A DNA stretch of 64,000 nucleotides from Polytrichum commune (GCA_950295325.1 OX485809.1:19034001-19098000), one strand, 5' to 3'. Positions 1 through 10,626 are shown, numbered from the stretch's first letter. Notes: generated by a model not told the origin, from the sequence alone. A program made the numbers and translations.

Positions 1-17
1 AGGGAGCAGAATGTTAC

Positions 18-1630
18 TTGCAACTATCCGCAAATGCACACATGACTCCATCACCACTTGGATGCACTGCAAGTCTCAAGGGCCGACCATCCTCTGTAGC
101 CATGGCATAGATCTAAGTCACAATAGAAACATGTGTCAAATATCGCAATAGCACATAACTGCATAGCAAATCTGTCCTTATCATAAAAGACCAATGTCAT
201 GTTCTATTAAAAAGGGACTTCTCAGAACTTGAAATATGAAAAAATATAAATTCAAACATCCTGCCCATTGTGTCACTGTAGCATCTTCAGAGATATCCAA
301 TTCTATTCTTCATTCCCTTTAGAGATTTAAAACCCTGTTATGAAGCCTCATGAAAACAACAACTTAGAGATGAAGACTGGAAACCGACAATTCTAAGTTC
401 CAAACCCTGACTGCAATGTCTTAAACCCTTGGCAGAAAACACGATCTCGGTGGCAGGAACGGTAACCAAGCCTCTCTATGAATTTGACTATGCATGTAGG
501 AGGATCTAATCATAGCCCTGGTAGCTGCTGTTTATCATAGTCATAGATAAACATAATAAAAATCCAATTAAGACCACAAGTGTATGCAATTACATCCAGC
601 CATGTATGTAATATGCTGATTATGGTACATACTGTGGGCATATGTATAGTGTAATTACCCTTTGCATCCCTACAGTGTGACCACATTATACACCATCACA
701 CATAAAAAATAGCATGCAATGCCAGTAAAACTAGAATCTTCAACCAATCACTACATTTCTCATTCTTTCACTTCTAGTTGGTGGTAAGGTTTCATTTCAA
801 AATAAATGAGAACTTGAATCAAAAGAGCATGTACTCACTTGCTAAGTCCAAGAATCAAGAGACAAAACATCAAAAATCGCATGAAAATGTTTCTTGACGG
901 TACATGCAGTTGATCTTTGAATGAATGGTTACTGCAACCAAATGGCTAAGACTTAGGAGGTGATCTTGGCGTTTATTTAATGAGCAAGAGAAGTTGTACA
1001 AGATATATTAGAGTTTGTTTTGCATGCAACACTTTCCATGTTCAATAAGGTTTGGTGCATCTTTGGAATTGGTGTTGCAGTTTAAACGAAGAACACTCTA
1101 TATTGCTTTGTGGAGGTCCAAACTCACTTTGGCATGCCAAGAGGTGCTAAAAGGAGTTTGGCCCTAATAAAAGCGAAGTAGGTTCCTCTTCATTCAAATT
1201 CAAACACTACCTCAAAGCATGCACCACAAGTTGGGAAAAATACTATATTAATGCAAAACAACCAATAGAAAACTATACAGGACAAACTCCCAACGTAAAG
1301 TCCCGTTGAAGGAAAGGATAAGTCTATCATCCCCAATGTTTTGAGTGTGAGTTCCGAATTATCAATGTGGCCCACACCATAATCACCAGTGTACTGAATG
1401 CGAGGAAGTCAAGAAGCTGAACTGGATTAACTTACAGTATCAGAAAGTGCATCCTTGTCGAAATTGTACTCCGCCAATGCCACCGCTTTCTCATCGCCAT
1501 CGCCTCTTCCAAAGAGCACAAATGAAAAAGGGGCATCCGTCACACCTTTCGATTGAGGAGCCCAGGCTGCACAACCTGTGCCTGCTTCCTCATTCTTCGT
1601 AGCCCGCAAGTAAGTCAATCTCCTGCTCAT
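18..1630 (-). CDS. SEC12-like WD40 protein, 5' part (gene runs off the left edge)
   Basis: Two coding exons are seen. Exon 1 is 1436-1630 (65 codons from ATG) and ends at a consensus GTAAGT donor in phase 0. Exon 2 is 18-112, after a CTTAG acceptor, and ends at a GTAAC donor. The roughly 1.3-kb intron is 113-1435. The joined frame contains GTGCAAWAP and FSFVLFGRG, then an LSDT/IYAMATEDG junction and RPLRLAVHPSGDGVMCAF ending in DSCK. This 'LRxAVHPxGDxxxC...CK' block is the N-terminal signature of plant SEC12-like/PHF1 WD40 proteins. These are ER membrane exchange factors that load SAR1 with GTP to start COPII coat assembly, or PHF1-type relatives for phosphate-transporter exit. The remaining WD repeats and the C-terminal membrane anchor would lie outside the window. 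The frame opens earlier only with non-ATG codons, so the ATG at 1630 was chosen. That this is a real spliced gene is well supported. The exact subfamily (SEC12 or PHF1) is inference. Confidence 0.7.
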
Positions 1631-1965
1631 CTTGCCAAAAATTCTATCAAAAACCTCCGCAAATAAAGAAAATAAAAAAAACTCTTCACCTGCTAATTCC
1701 TTTCCCTTGCCATCCCTTTGCCGAACCAAAAGCAAACCCTAGCTCTGCCGATCGAGCTCAATCCCGCACGAATTTCCCTCGCGAAGACTGCTACTCTCGA
1801 AACTCGATGATCGAAGATCGAAGTTCCAAATGCTAAGTTTCTCCGAGGATTCGACAGCGGGGGCGAGCATGACGAAGCGATGCGATGGCGGAGGACGAGG
1901 AGAGCATAAGCGAAGATACTTGGGACATTCGTTGCGCGTTCGGGGGCGAGGTCGGAAATGGAGCT
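1631..1965 (-). promoter_or_regulatory. Probable 5' leader / promoter-proximal region of the SEC12-like gene
   Basis: This stretch is clearly richer in GC and CpG than the surrounding DNA. Read on the minus strand it contains a CTAGGGTTTGC element about 115 bases before the ATG, a motif type common in plant leaders. No coding frame continues through it with an ATG start. The transcription start cannot be placed exactly, so the upper limit is where composition falls back to AT-rich. Confidence 0.4.
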
Positions 1966-2227
1966 GCTGAAATGTACGCTTAAGGTAGATTTCCGGGGAG
2001 CTGGAAGCTTCTTGTGTTTGGAAATGTACCGATATGGGTAGATGTGACAGGGGCTTCCGTGAAGTGCTTTCGGAGCTTCCTTGCCTCCTGGAAGGGGGAT
2101 GGAGGTGGGTATGAAGAGGAAGCTTGAATATTCCCGGATCTCTGTTTTATTCCACATGTGCCAATAAAAAGAGTCCACGTTGGCAATTGTAGACCATATT
2201 TTTATTTTTATTTCCTCAAATGGCGAC

Positions 2228-2362
2228 ATAACATTATTCATATCCATAACATTGTTTTATGGAACTGACAATATTTTGCGGAACATTCGGTCTAAATGTG
2301 GGGAATATTTCGTGAAATATTATCAGTCTCATATAACATTGTTATGGATCTAAATAATGTTA
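2228..2362. mobile_element. Small fold-back (MITE-like) element upstream of the SEC12-like gene
   Basis: Arms of about 50 bp (2228-2277 and 2312-2362) are imperfect inverted repeats of each other, beginning ATAACATTATT and ending AATAATGTTAC, around a 35-base loop. The whole 135 bp would fold as one hairpin. No protein is encoded. It sits about 270-600 bp upstream of the leader, so it could affect that promoter, but nothing here shows that it does. Confidence 0.6.
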
Positions 2363-3284
2363 CGGAGGATCTTGCCATTGAAATCTTACAAAAATCATCA
2401 CACATGCACCCATTTCCTTCATGTCGGTAAGGGGGAATCATAGGACAATGGTTTGTAGCACCTGCCAAGGGGGAGGGTGAACACACTAATTGCTATGTAG
2501 AGCAAGGAATTCTATTCTAATCAATATGAGTTTAGTGAAGTTTAATTAGGATGTATCAACAACAGCCTTACATGAGGTATTTTTTACCACATAGTCCCCC
2601 ATGGTAGGTGTTCATACACAAAATTTGAAATCATCACATCAGTATGAACTTCCCTCGCGTTCATAATATCATAAAAGTCCTATATGGACAACAATATTTT
2701 GCATCACCAATTTCTACGTGGTCTCTCGTGGTTTTGAAACTGGATCTTTGTAATACTATGCCACGGTACCCACCAACCAGCTTACTCGGCACCAAGGTTT
2801 CCATCTACCTCACGAATTCCCTCCTTAAACCACCCACCACCACCAATTAGCCGGGACTACCCCGGCCTACAGTTTACCTAGTAACATGAATAGAGCCCAT
2901 CTCAAAAGGGGGCAACAAGCTACAAGCGAAGAAATGATTCCTTCATGTTTGCTTTGTAAGGTCCTATCACATCATATCTACTCAAAAGCCCTAAAATTAT
3001 ATATAGCTAGAGGGGTTTTTCGAAGGTTGATGTGACTTCGAAATCAACTAAAAAGAACCCCGAATAAGTTCAGTCCAAGTAAATTTGAGATAAATCAACC
3101 ACAAACTTATGAGGTGTCAAGTTTTTATGTTAAATGGATGAGAGGTGCGCTCGTATGTGACAACTTTCCCTCTCAACCCCCAAGTCAAGCTTAGGATGGA
3201 GACATGGAGGAAGACACACTACAATATAATCTCATATTTTGAGTGACACCACACCCTTATAAACTACCAACCAATGAACAAGGA
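2363..3284. other. No gene seen (AT-rich intergenic DNA)
   Basis: Short frames only, none with recognisable motifs or splice-supported extension. No repeat in this stretch was matched to another part of the window. Confidence 0.6.
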
Positions 3285-3450
3285 AAATCTACTACTAGTT
3301 ACAAATGAACCAATTGAGTTTGAGAAATAACCAATTGAAGTTCAAGACTTTAGAAAAACCACCAATCAATTCAGAGAAATTTATAGAATACACCCCAAAC
3401 TAATAAAGAAAAACCAAAAGATCACAACATGTAATTGGTTGGACTAGGAT
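3285..3450 (+). repeat. Dispersed repeat family E, copy 1
   Basis: Shares an ordered set of blocks (CTACTAGTTACA, GAGTTTGAGAAATAACC, TTGAAGTTCAAGACTT, then a GGTTGGACT block) with 25020-25215 and 52316-52470 in the same orientation. Copies differ by many substitutions and small indels, so they are old. No coding content is evident. It may be a fragment of a longer element. Confidence 0.6.
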
Positions 3451-3473
3451 TTTCACTGATTACGGTTATCCGC

Positions 3474-3538
3474 AAAGTTCCTCAAAGAAGGATCAAACCA
3501 TGATCCTTCTTTGGGAAAACTTTCTATTAAAAGTTCTT
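3474..3538. repeat. Short palindromic repeat family F, copy 1
   Basis: The block contains AAAGAAGGATCAAACC and its near reverse complement GATCCTTCTTTGGG, making a compact hairpin. A diverged copy in the opposite orientation is at 50602-50665. Confidence 0.5.
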
Positions 3539-3723
3539 AGCTCATCGTACATTGGAGCGTAGTCTCCTCCACGCCTAAACCTTAAACCCATCAACCAACA
3601 TTCTTCAACCATTTTTCATCTAGTATAGGTAGGACGGGGAGTGTATGCACTATAACCATGGTATCTTAGAACAAACATGAACCTAATTTCATAAAAGCTA
3701 TAACAACCTATATTATCTTTCTT

Positions 3724-4155
3724 TTTTGGCACAAATTGAAAATTCAATTGCAGAGAGAACCCAAAATACAACTAGCTCGGCCGAAACAGTGCAGCCTAAG
3801 TGGAAATCAAGAAATAATGCTCATTTGAGGCCTATCCTTCCAAGTAATGGCTAAGTTGCTACAGGTCACAATAAGTTCATTGACCCCCCCCCCCCCAAAG
3901 TCAAATTTAGTTTGTTAAGAATGTCATGGTATGCATGTCCGGGGCTTTTTCCAAGTCCCTAAGCATTTGTTTCCATTCAATCCTCCCGTAATCCTGCAAG
4001 GCATCCCAAATTATTTGACGTGTTTTCTCAACGGGCCATTGTAATTTATATAAAATCATATCATTCCGTTGCCGCCAGATGATCCACAGAAGACCACTTC
4101 TTGAGAAAATCCAAATGCAACTAAACCGTTCGAGTGTTTTGCACCAAGGTAACAA
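3724..4155 (-). pseudogene. LINE (non-LTR retrotransposon) 3' end: zf-RVT-side C-terminus plus 3' tail
   Basis: On the minus strand an 82-codon frame (3907-4155) carries LLWIIWRQRNDMILY followed by IIWDALQDYGRIEW. The W-x-IW-x-x-RND pattern and the following 'IW..L.DYGR..W' block are typical of the C-terminal end of plant LINE ORF2, after the reverse transcriptase and zinc-binding region. The frame is open only locally and the catalytic domain is absent, so this is a 5'-truncated dead copy. Downstream on the minus strand, the tail at 3724-3775 recurs near 47687-47740, as expected for a shared LINE 3' end. A 13-C tract (3884-3896) lies just after the frame's end. Confidence 0.6.
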
Positions 4156-5030
4156 CCTATATTATCTTGAAGTTAAAGTCATATATTGTGGAGGGCCCAT
4201 TTGATTTTGAGATCGCTTCAAATATTTGATACCATCATAAAAAAGGACCCTATCTCTGGTTACACATAATATCTAATTTTTGGGGAGTGTTAGCCATGTG
4301 CACTTATGAAATACCAACATGTATTTTTGGTGTTTGTTCTTAGCAATAAACATTGCCATATATCACTCAAACATAGGTGTTTGTTCAAGAAGAGAACTAA
4401 CCTCTACATACCTTATGACATAGTTTCACCTACAAAGAAAATAAACTAAAAGGGAACATTGGTGTTCTAGCACCACTATGAATGTGAGCTCGTTCACCTT
4501 ATATTGATCATGGTTATCCATGTTGCAGCATAGAATTTCATGTTTTCCTTTCGGAAGTTGGGCTCCAAAGTGCTAGAGAGAGTTAGCAACGTATCAATGA
4601 TTTATGGTGGGGGGTGTCACAGGGGCTTGTTTGTGGTATTAATTTTCATTTGTTTAGGATTAGGTAAGTGAGGTATGAAATGGTGATTTAGTGAATAGAT
4701 TTCATGAGGTTTTTTATGGTATTGTTGGGAATAAGGAGATTTGTGAGTTTTTCTATGGAACGTCAGGTATGGCTCCACAAACTCCTTTTGTGATAGTATT
4801 AAGTGGGTTAATTACGGCCAGGGATTCGTGGCACTCAAGTAAAATCATCCGTATAAGCTCATTCATATCATTGGATGAGATCAACCCCTTTAGAATGACC
4901 CTTGTGGTGTTGGCTCCTTGTCTCGAGGTTACCGAAAATACTTAAAGGGTGTCTAAAACCATCCCAACCTAATTTAAAGAGTGTTAGTAAATACAAAGTT
5001 TAGTTCATCTAAAAATGAGTGTCTAGTGTA
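4156..5030. other. Intergenic DNA with two short dispersed motifs, no gene
   Basis: A family H motif (ATCACTCAAACATAGGTGT, about 4361) lies here. So does a block at 4805-4885 containing GGGATTCGTGGCACTCAAG, which reappears in reverse complement at 14513-14590. No convincing coding frame. Confidence 0.5.
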
Positions 5031-5033
5031 GAG

Positions 5034-5150
5034 CAAGTAGGTGCACCATGTGTTGGCAACCCATCACTATTAGTCGGGATATTTCTAAGAACAAGTGGGT
5101 GTATCATGGGTTGCCAACCCATGACTACTCGTGTGGTTATTTTAAAGAAA
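5034..5150 (+). repeat. Two-copy tandem duplication of about 57 bp
   Basis: Two diverged copies follow each other (about 5034-5092 and 5093-5150). Each has GTGGGTG/GTAGGTG, CACCATG or ATCATGG, a GGCAACCCATC/GCCAACCCATG block and an ACTA..GT..GG block in the same order. Small frames that cross them on both strands are not supported as genes. Confidence 0.55.
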
Positions 5151-5879
5151 TTAGCATGCCATTTTATTGAGCCATTTAAGGCTCTTTGCCCTCCCACCCT
5201 CTCATCTTTGTGTGAACGGTTATTCTCCAACCTCCCGGGTTCTTCTCTCCCCTCTTCATTATTTCTCCTACACTCTCACCTTTGTCATATTCTCTCTCAA
5301 ATCACTCACCTTACATTCATTTTTGCAAGGTATTGTTTAGTGTCTCTTAAGTTGAAGTTTAGGGTTGTAAATGAATTTTTTTGAAATCTTGCAACTTGCA
5401 CTTGTTTTTGTGAAATCAATTTTTTGTGAATGAAGTGTTGTGCATTTACTTAGACTAGATGCTTCTTGTAGTAGGCTTTGGGAGTATAGGTGTTGAATTC
5501 AAATGGAAGTTGTCAACATATAACCAGTTGGACTTGGAAATACTAGAATCTAGACTGACTATGCCCTAAAATCTTCCTAATCCAAAGTCGCGAGTACTAG
5601 GCTAACAACAGGTTTGCATGCTTTGTTCTTGCATGCCCGTCTGCTGCTTGAAAGTGAGGTGGTTTCTTTGAGAGACAATGTTTAGCTTCATAGGCATTGT
5701 AAGGAGCTTGGGTCTGTGCCTTGTAATGCTCTTCAACTGCTTAGGTTCCGACTTTGATAAGTGGTCGACAATGAAGCTCTTTAGAATGTGGATCGCTGTG
5801 GGCGAAGAATTGCCCTAGGTTTGGTGGTAGACCGTGGCTTGCTGCTGAGATTCCTCATCTTGTCGACACGGGTGTGATT

Positions 5880-6610
5880 CAACACAAGGAGCAAAAGCAG
5901 GTGCAATCTTCGTCGTGACCGTGATGGATTGATCGGTGATCCTCATCAAAGGGCGAGAGCGCTCTTCTTGAATTGTGGTTTAGTGTCTTTAGGGCCATAT
6001 TGAGCTGTTCAACTCGGTAACCTCTGTGACAATCGATTGTAATGACGATATCGAGACGAAATAGTCACTTCCTGGAGCTCTCTCCTCGGCAGCTCTGGCA
6101 GGGTCTTTGAAGTGCTGCTCCTTCTTGTGGAATGGACTTTGTATGGGATTCTGTACTACTAAAAGTGCTTTCCAACTCTAATTTCGGCCTAAGATTCTCA
6201 GATAGCTACGTTTCCCAAGAACTTCTGTTTTATTTCTTTTTCTTTCCATAGCATGGACCGACCACAAGGAAGATCAGACCACTTCAGATAGTTCAATTGG
6301 ATTTCACCTTCAAGATGTGTTGTCCATAAACTGTCTTTGAACTCCCTGGCCATTCATCTTATAGTTGTTGATCATCCTTCAATGAAGCAGAGGTCATAAG
6401 CTTAATCCTTCTTGGCCTGTTATCTTTTTGTGCACCTTTGAGTTCTCATTTCAAAGTCTTGTTGGTCGATTTCTTCTTTTTATCCTTGTTTGGTGCCAAT
6501 AATGCACACCTGTAAGTCTGTAAGCTCATCGTCCAGAGATAACGTGAACAAAGAAAAAAAATATTGAGCTATTCAACTCGGTAACCTCTGTCATCTTCAA
6601 AGCTAATTGG
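5880..6610 (-). pseudogene. Coding-like patch of unknown origin with an internal 32-bp direct repeat
   Basis: This stretch is less AT-rich than its neighbours and has open minus-strand segments. One reads YFVSISSLQSIVTEVTELNS just before 6000. Another reads DDELTDLQ before a GTGTGC that could be a splice donor (near 6510). The block TTCAACTCGGTAACCTCTGT and its flank occur twice, at about 5997-6028 and 6565-6596. I do not recognise the protein and cannot build a gene model. A degraded duplicated gene or processed fragment is the simplest reading. Confidence 0.25.
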
Positions 6611-6997
6611 GCCTTATTCATCTGATCGAGTTCGTGTCTATTTATACAATACAAGCAGAAGTGGGAGCTCTAGGTTTTGACAATTCAAATGTGCATTGAT
6701 GAGCTTGCTGGCGTTCAAGGTTCGTTTGGTTGAGTATAATATACTTGAGGTATTGAATGGCGTCGTAACGGACTAATTGGATGCTGGAGTATTGAAATCT
6801 TTGAATTGAAGTAGGTTGCGGTGGGTTTTAAAATGTATTCTAGTTGAACAACTAAAGAACTTCAATGTTTTTTTAAATGTTTTTATAAAAACCTTCAACT
6901 TGTTATTTCTCAAACTTAACCGGTTTTATTGTAACTAATGGTTAGTTTAACCCATTCATTCACTATATGTTTTTTTTTTGAATTTTTGTGCAGAATT

Positions 6998-8095
6998 ATG
7001 GCATTTATTCCAATTATTCTATTTCCCGTAACCACAGAAATTCAAATGGCTCTTAACACTGACCCGATTCTCCCAACAATAGTGAACATTGCACTTTCGG
7101 ACTGTACCATTGCAACAACGGTGCAAGGTCATTCGCAAGGTAATGATTTAACCATCTTTGCTACTCTTTGTGTGGCAAAGATGGTTTTTTTGTGTAATTT
7201 TTTTTGTAATACCCTATCTCATGTATTGATTGTTGTAATCCATGAAAGTGAAAAATTGCAATACCTAATCTTATATTTTATATTTTATCTCTTTTGTAGA
7301 TGTTCCACCTATTCAGTTGAGTTTGGCTTCATCATCAACTCTTATTGAAGCAACAGGGGATAATAATGCAATGAATGAAGAGGAGGAAGCAAATTACAAC
7401 CCAATGTATGAAGATGAAGCCTCCGAAGGTTTGTCGTATTTAAGGGTAAGTGAGCTCTCCGCCGACGGGGTTGCTCAAATGAATGTGCATTGGGCTATCC
7501 GAGGAGAAGGCGCCCGCAAGAAATTCTATTGTCTTTGGGTGGAGTGTAAAAGAAATTACGTAAGTAAACAAAAATTAAATTTTTTTACTAAATGATCATT
7601 GTTTTATTGATGTTGAAGGCGGTGGCAAAGGGGGTTAGACCGCGAATAGCGGGCCCCAAGAGAACGCGTATAACCACGGTAGAGGATAATCGAAGGAACA
7701 ATCTTCGTGCTTTGTCCAATCCAGTTGCGAGGCTGAAACAACAAGACGCAAAAATAAACTCGAAGTGGGCTATCGCCGCCGCACGACAATGGAACAATAT
7801 GCTTCACGACGCAGCTAAAAATCCTTTGCCAAAGGAATTACCCCCTCTTGCATTATTTTTTATCCGGTCGATCAAAGTTAATTTCGGCTTTACGGCGTGG
7901 GGTGATGTTTTTTTTTATCCAGCCACGTGGACGGCGTTCAAGCGAAGCAAACCAATTCATAACCGGATAGCCAAGTCAAGGTTGCCATATATGTTTGCTC
8001 TTGCACCCGCAATTACTCGCGAATGGTATGAAATGGAAGAATCCGCGAATATTCGCGATTTTGTTTTTCGTAAACTCGCGAGTATAATACCATAG
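6998..8095 (+). CDS. Spliced gene of unknown family, 292 residues, three coding exons
   Basis: Model: exons 6998-7139, 7300-7559 and 7619-8095 (stop TAG). Intron 1 (GTAATG...TTTGTAG) is phase 1 and intron 2 (GTAAGT...GTTGAAG) is phase 0. The joins keep one frame across all three exons, which is hard to get by chance. A pyrimidine-rich run ending in CAG just before 6994 suggests an upstream non-coding exon; the first ATG after it is 6998. The product has an acidic stretch (MNEEEEANYNPMYEDE, around residues 72-87) followed by a W/C-containing block (HWAIRGEGARKKFYCLWVEC). Next is a basic segment (KGVRPRIAGPKRTRITT) and a conserved-looking aromatic C-terminal half with WGDVFFYPATW. No signal peptide or membrane segment is clear. 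I do not recognise the family. It lies tail-to-tail with a MULE relic, so it may be a transposon accessory gene, by analogy with mudrB. That is inference. Confidence 0.55.
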
Positions 8096-8111
8096 CGCAT
8101 GTTCACAAAAA

Positions 8112-8342
8112 ATGGAGTTTTTTCAAAACTTTGAGACTTTCCTTGAACGTTATGTCAAGTTGACAGTCCGTCTTCGCGCATCTTCTTCGAGCATTCGTGC
8201 CCTCAAAGCCGAGCGAGAAGCGGCATTCGCTGAAGATTCACAATCTCGAGCAAACGATGATGACATTGATTGGAGGGCGCCAAGTCCCGAAAATAGTGAC
8301 GAAGCAGACTCGGTAAACGAAGATAATGAAGAAGATGAATAA
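8112..8342 (+). CDS. Small ORF with coiled-coil-like helix and acidic tail, 76 residues
   Basis: It opens with ATG 16 bases after the stop of the preceding gene and is in a different frame. The sequence has a charged helical stretch (RASSSSIRALKAEREAAF) followed by a strongly acidic end (SVNEDNEEDE). The codon composition resembles the exon before it rather than the AT-rich DNA that follows. It may be the original C-terminus of the 6998-8095 protein, separated by a nonsense or frameshift change, or a separate small gene. No splice sites join the two in frame. Confidence 0.4.
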   Translation: MEFFQNFETFLERYVKLTVRLRASSSSIRALKAEREAAFAEDSQSRANDDDIDWRAPSPENSDEADSVNEDNEEDE

Positions 8343-8728
8343 AAAAATATATAGCTATTTAAATTTAGTGATGGTAGTATTTTTGTTGTTTATTTTTCCA
8401 ATATATATAAAAATATAAAAATATTTATATGCGTATGGGTAAAATATCGTGCAAAATAATCATATGCATTTGATTGTGATGTAGGCTATAATAATGTAAC
8501 ATGTATTTGCTGAATATATATTTTTTATATTTTTTTTATATTTTTTTTAACGATACACATATAAATAGGGTATCGTATACTATAATCTTATGGTTTAGGT
8601 TGTAAGATAGATTATAGTCAGAGGGTAATGTATCCGGATATAATATATTCAGACAAAAATGAAGATGATATTGATTTTAGATAGGCTATATTCAGACCAA
8701 ATAAAAAATAAAATTAGATAGGCTAAAT
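8343..8728. other. Very AT-rich spacer between two convergent genes
   Basis: Long T-runs and TATA stretches, plus two loose copies of a block like TTAGATAGGCTAAATTCA/TTAGATAGGCTATATTCA (about 8674-8735). It presumably holds the 3' ends of the plus-strand gene and the minus-strand MULE. No gene. Confidence 0.5.
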
Positions 8729-9599
8729 TCATACAATATTAGAAATATAGTATACGTACGTCAAAGCGTTGTGTTCGGCCTCGTCATTGTCAACAATGAA
8801 AACATCAAGGCGCCATTCCGGTCGGGCCTCTCGTAACTTCTTCGCCGAAGGTTTTAAAAAACAATGAGACTCTCGGAATCTTGTTTGTTTGTTATAATTC
8901 ATACACTTGAGAACCCATTGCGGCAAGCATCAAATATCATAAGTGTGTAGAGAAAGTAATTGCACGCATTAGTTCCAAACGTAATATCCATAGATATAAC
9001 GGACTTATCACCATACTCTAACATGATATTGAATTGTTCGGGTGATGCAAACCCAACACAAATGCCGTATTTTTTCTATCTATACAACTAGATACTTGTA
9101 AAATGAAAACATTATTTTAATTTTCTGTAATACACGAATCAACATTTTTCGCCTCGTTAGTGTGTCGTTTTCACTCACCTCGTAAAAACGTACACTCAAT
9201 GTTTCGAATGTTTTTCAAAAAGAGAGTATCATCTTTGCGCATTGGATAACTCATCCGTGATCGATCCGCAAATACTTGATGATGCTCATTATAAATTTGA
9301 CGTGCATTAAGGCCACTCTTCAATTTATTGTCAATATAGGTTTTTAAGGAATCCGACCATCGCGTAGCGAGTGCAGAAGGTCGTGCCGAAGAATCCGGAT
9401 CTTGCATGTCATGCGCCAGTGCTCCATCGATTCGAGTGTGTTCTTCATGGAAATAGGCTATCTCTACTGTGTCCGCGAGTTTAGCCAAAATCTTGATAGA
9501 ATATCGTACAAGACATCCTTGTTTATGATTTTGTTTCAATTTTTTCTTGTTTCTATGGTCTTTAGGGCCATATGAACAATGATATTTGAAATAATACAT
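8729..9599 (-). pseudogene. MULE (Mutator-like) transposase remnant, N-terminal and first DDE part
   Basis: Read on the minus strand. The frame at 9599-9171 has a Cys/Lys-rich DNA-binding-like start (CSYGPKDHRNKKKLKQNHKQG) and EIAYFHEEHTRIDG, and ends at a GTGAGT donor. The next coding stretch, about 9060-8905, has FASPEQF and SMDITFGTNACNYFLYTLM. The last is the first catalytic Asp block of MULE transposases (D codon at 8986-8988), and FDACRNG follows. An in-frame TGA (8901-8899) replaces the expected Trp. A one-base shift at a T-run then moves the frame to LKPSAKKL, PEWRLDVFIVDNDEAE and NAL, the second catalytic Asp region, ending at GTACGT. The intron between the first two blocks also fails to keep phase. 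The third acidic residue and the SWIM zinc finger are missing. The gene is dead. The family call is confident; exon limits are approximate. Confidence 0.75.
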
Positions 9600-9617
9600 A
9601 AAAATATTAATATATAT

Positions 9618-10557
9618 CGTACGTTAAGGATAGCTTCGGCACATGTTAGCCGAATAATTAATTAAAGTTCAAAATATAGGTTCGGCATCTAAAAATAGTA
9701 TATTCATATTTTCGGCAATTTCTCTTTTGATTTTTAAAAATTCAGCCTAAATTCATTTTTAATTTTCTATTTAAGCCTATATCTTGTACATCTCTCTTGC
9801 ATTGAATGACAAGTAAGATGTGAGTGAAGAGTTGAGAATGCTCTGTGCTTTATGCAAGTAGAGTGGAGTTGTGTTCAACAATGCATATGGGATATGTAAA
9901 CTTTGAGGTGAAACACCGAGTTAGACTTTATTTTTATAACACGCATAACTTTTGCATAGAGTCTTCAAATGACATAAAATTTCTTGGAAGTGAAAGATTA
10001 CTTGATTTCTAAACTTTTCTTAGACCAACAAAATTCCAAAAAAGTTGATCTTCTATGCACAAATGAGCTCCGAAAAACTGTTATGAACGCATTTTAATTT
10101 TTTGATCTTTATACGGCTGCAATGTTTTGTCCATATCTTTTGCATAAAGACTTATTTTGACACAAAACTTGTTGGAGGTGGAAGAAAGATTGATTTCTCA
10201 ACTTTTGTTAGTTGGACAAAATTCTATAAAACTTCATTTTCTATGCTGAATTGGACTCCAAAAATTTGTGTACAACATATTTGAAAAGCCTCATCTAGAG
10301 TCTTGCTACTTCTTAACCCATATTCTTTGTGGACTAATGCAAGTGAGCTTGATTACAAAAAGAGCACCTTCTCTCTTTCAAAATTCACATATGTTTCCAC
10401 TGTAAGTAAAACTCTAGTGAGAAGTAAAAATTTCTTACTTTTCGGCAATTTTGAAAAATAATTAATTTTATATTCGGCAAAAAATGTCAATAATTTTCCA
10501 ATAATTTTGGCATCTATTTTTAGAATTATTTTGTGCCGAACCTGCCCTTAACGTACG
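9618..10557. mobile_element. Terminal-inverted-repeat element (0.94 kb) inserted in the MULE relic
   Basis: Left end CGTACGTTAAGG then TTCGGCAC; right end GTGCCGAACC then CCTTAACGTACG. These are imperfect inverted repeats, and diverged inverted similarity continues inward for about 100 bp (GGTTCGGCATCTAAAAATAG against GGCATCTATTTTTAG). CGTACG on both sides is palindromic, so it could be a 6-bp target duplication or part of the repeat. The interior (about 9950-10285) contains two diverged tandem copies of a roughly 165-bp unit and no transposase. It is non-autonomous and sits between two probable MULE exons. Confidence 0.65.
9945..10285 (+). repeat. Two diverged tandem copies of a ~165-bp unit inside the TIR element
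   Basis: Copy 1 (about 9945-10100) and copy 2 (about 10110-10285) share the order CATA(A/T)CTTTTGCATA, a TTGGA(A/G)GTG block, GATTTCT(A/C)AACTTTT and TTCTATGC, then CTCC(G/A)AAAA. Identity is moderate, so the duplication is not recent. Confidence 0.55.
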
Positions 10558-10626
10558 GTAGTAATATCACAAGAAAAGAACCTAACTATACCTTATCCAC
10601 ATTCATATCCAAATTAGGTATCTTAC

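Noticed and set aside
1693-2247. 184-codon minus-strand frame upstream of the SEC12-like ATG
   Set aside because: It lies in the leader/promoter region, is not in frame with the gene, and is open mainly because of local composition.
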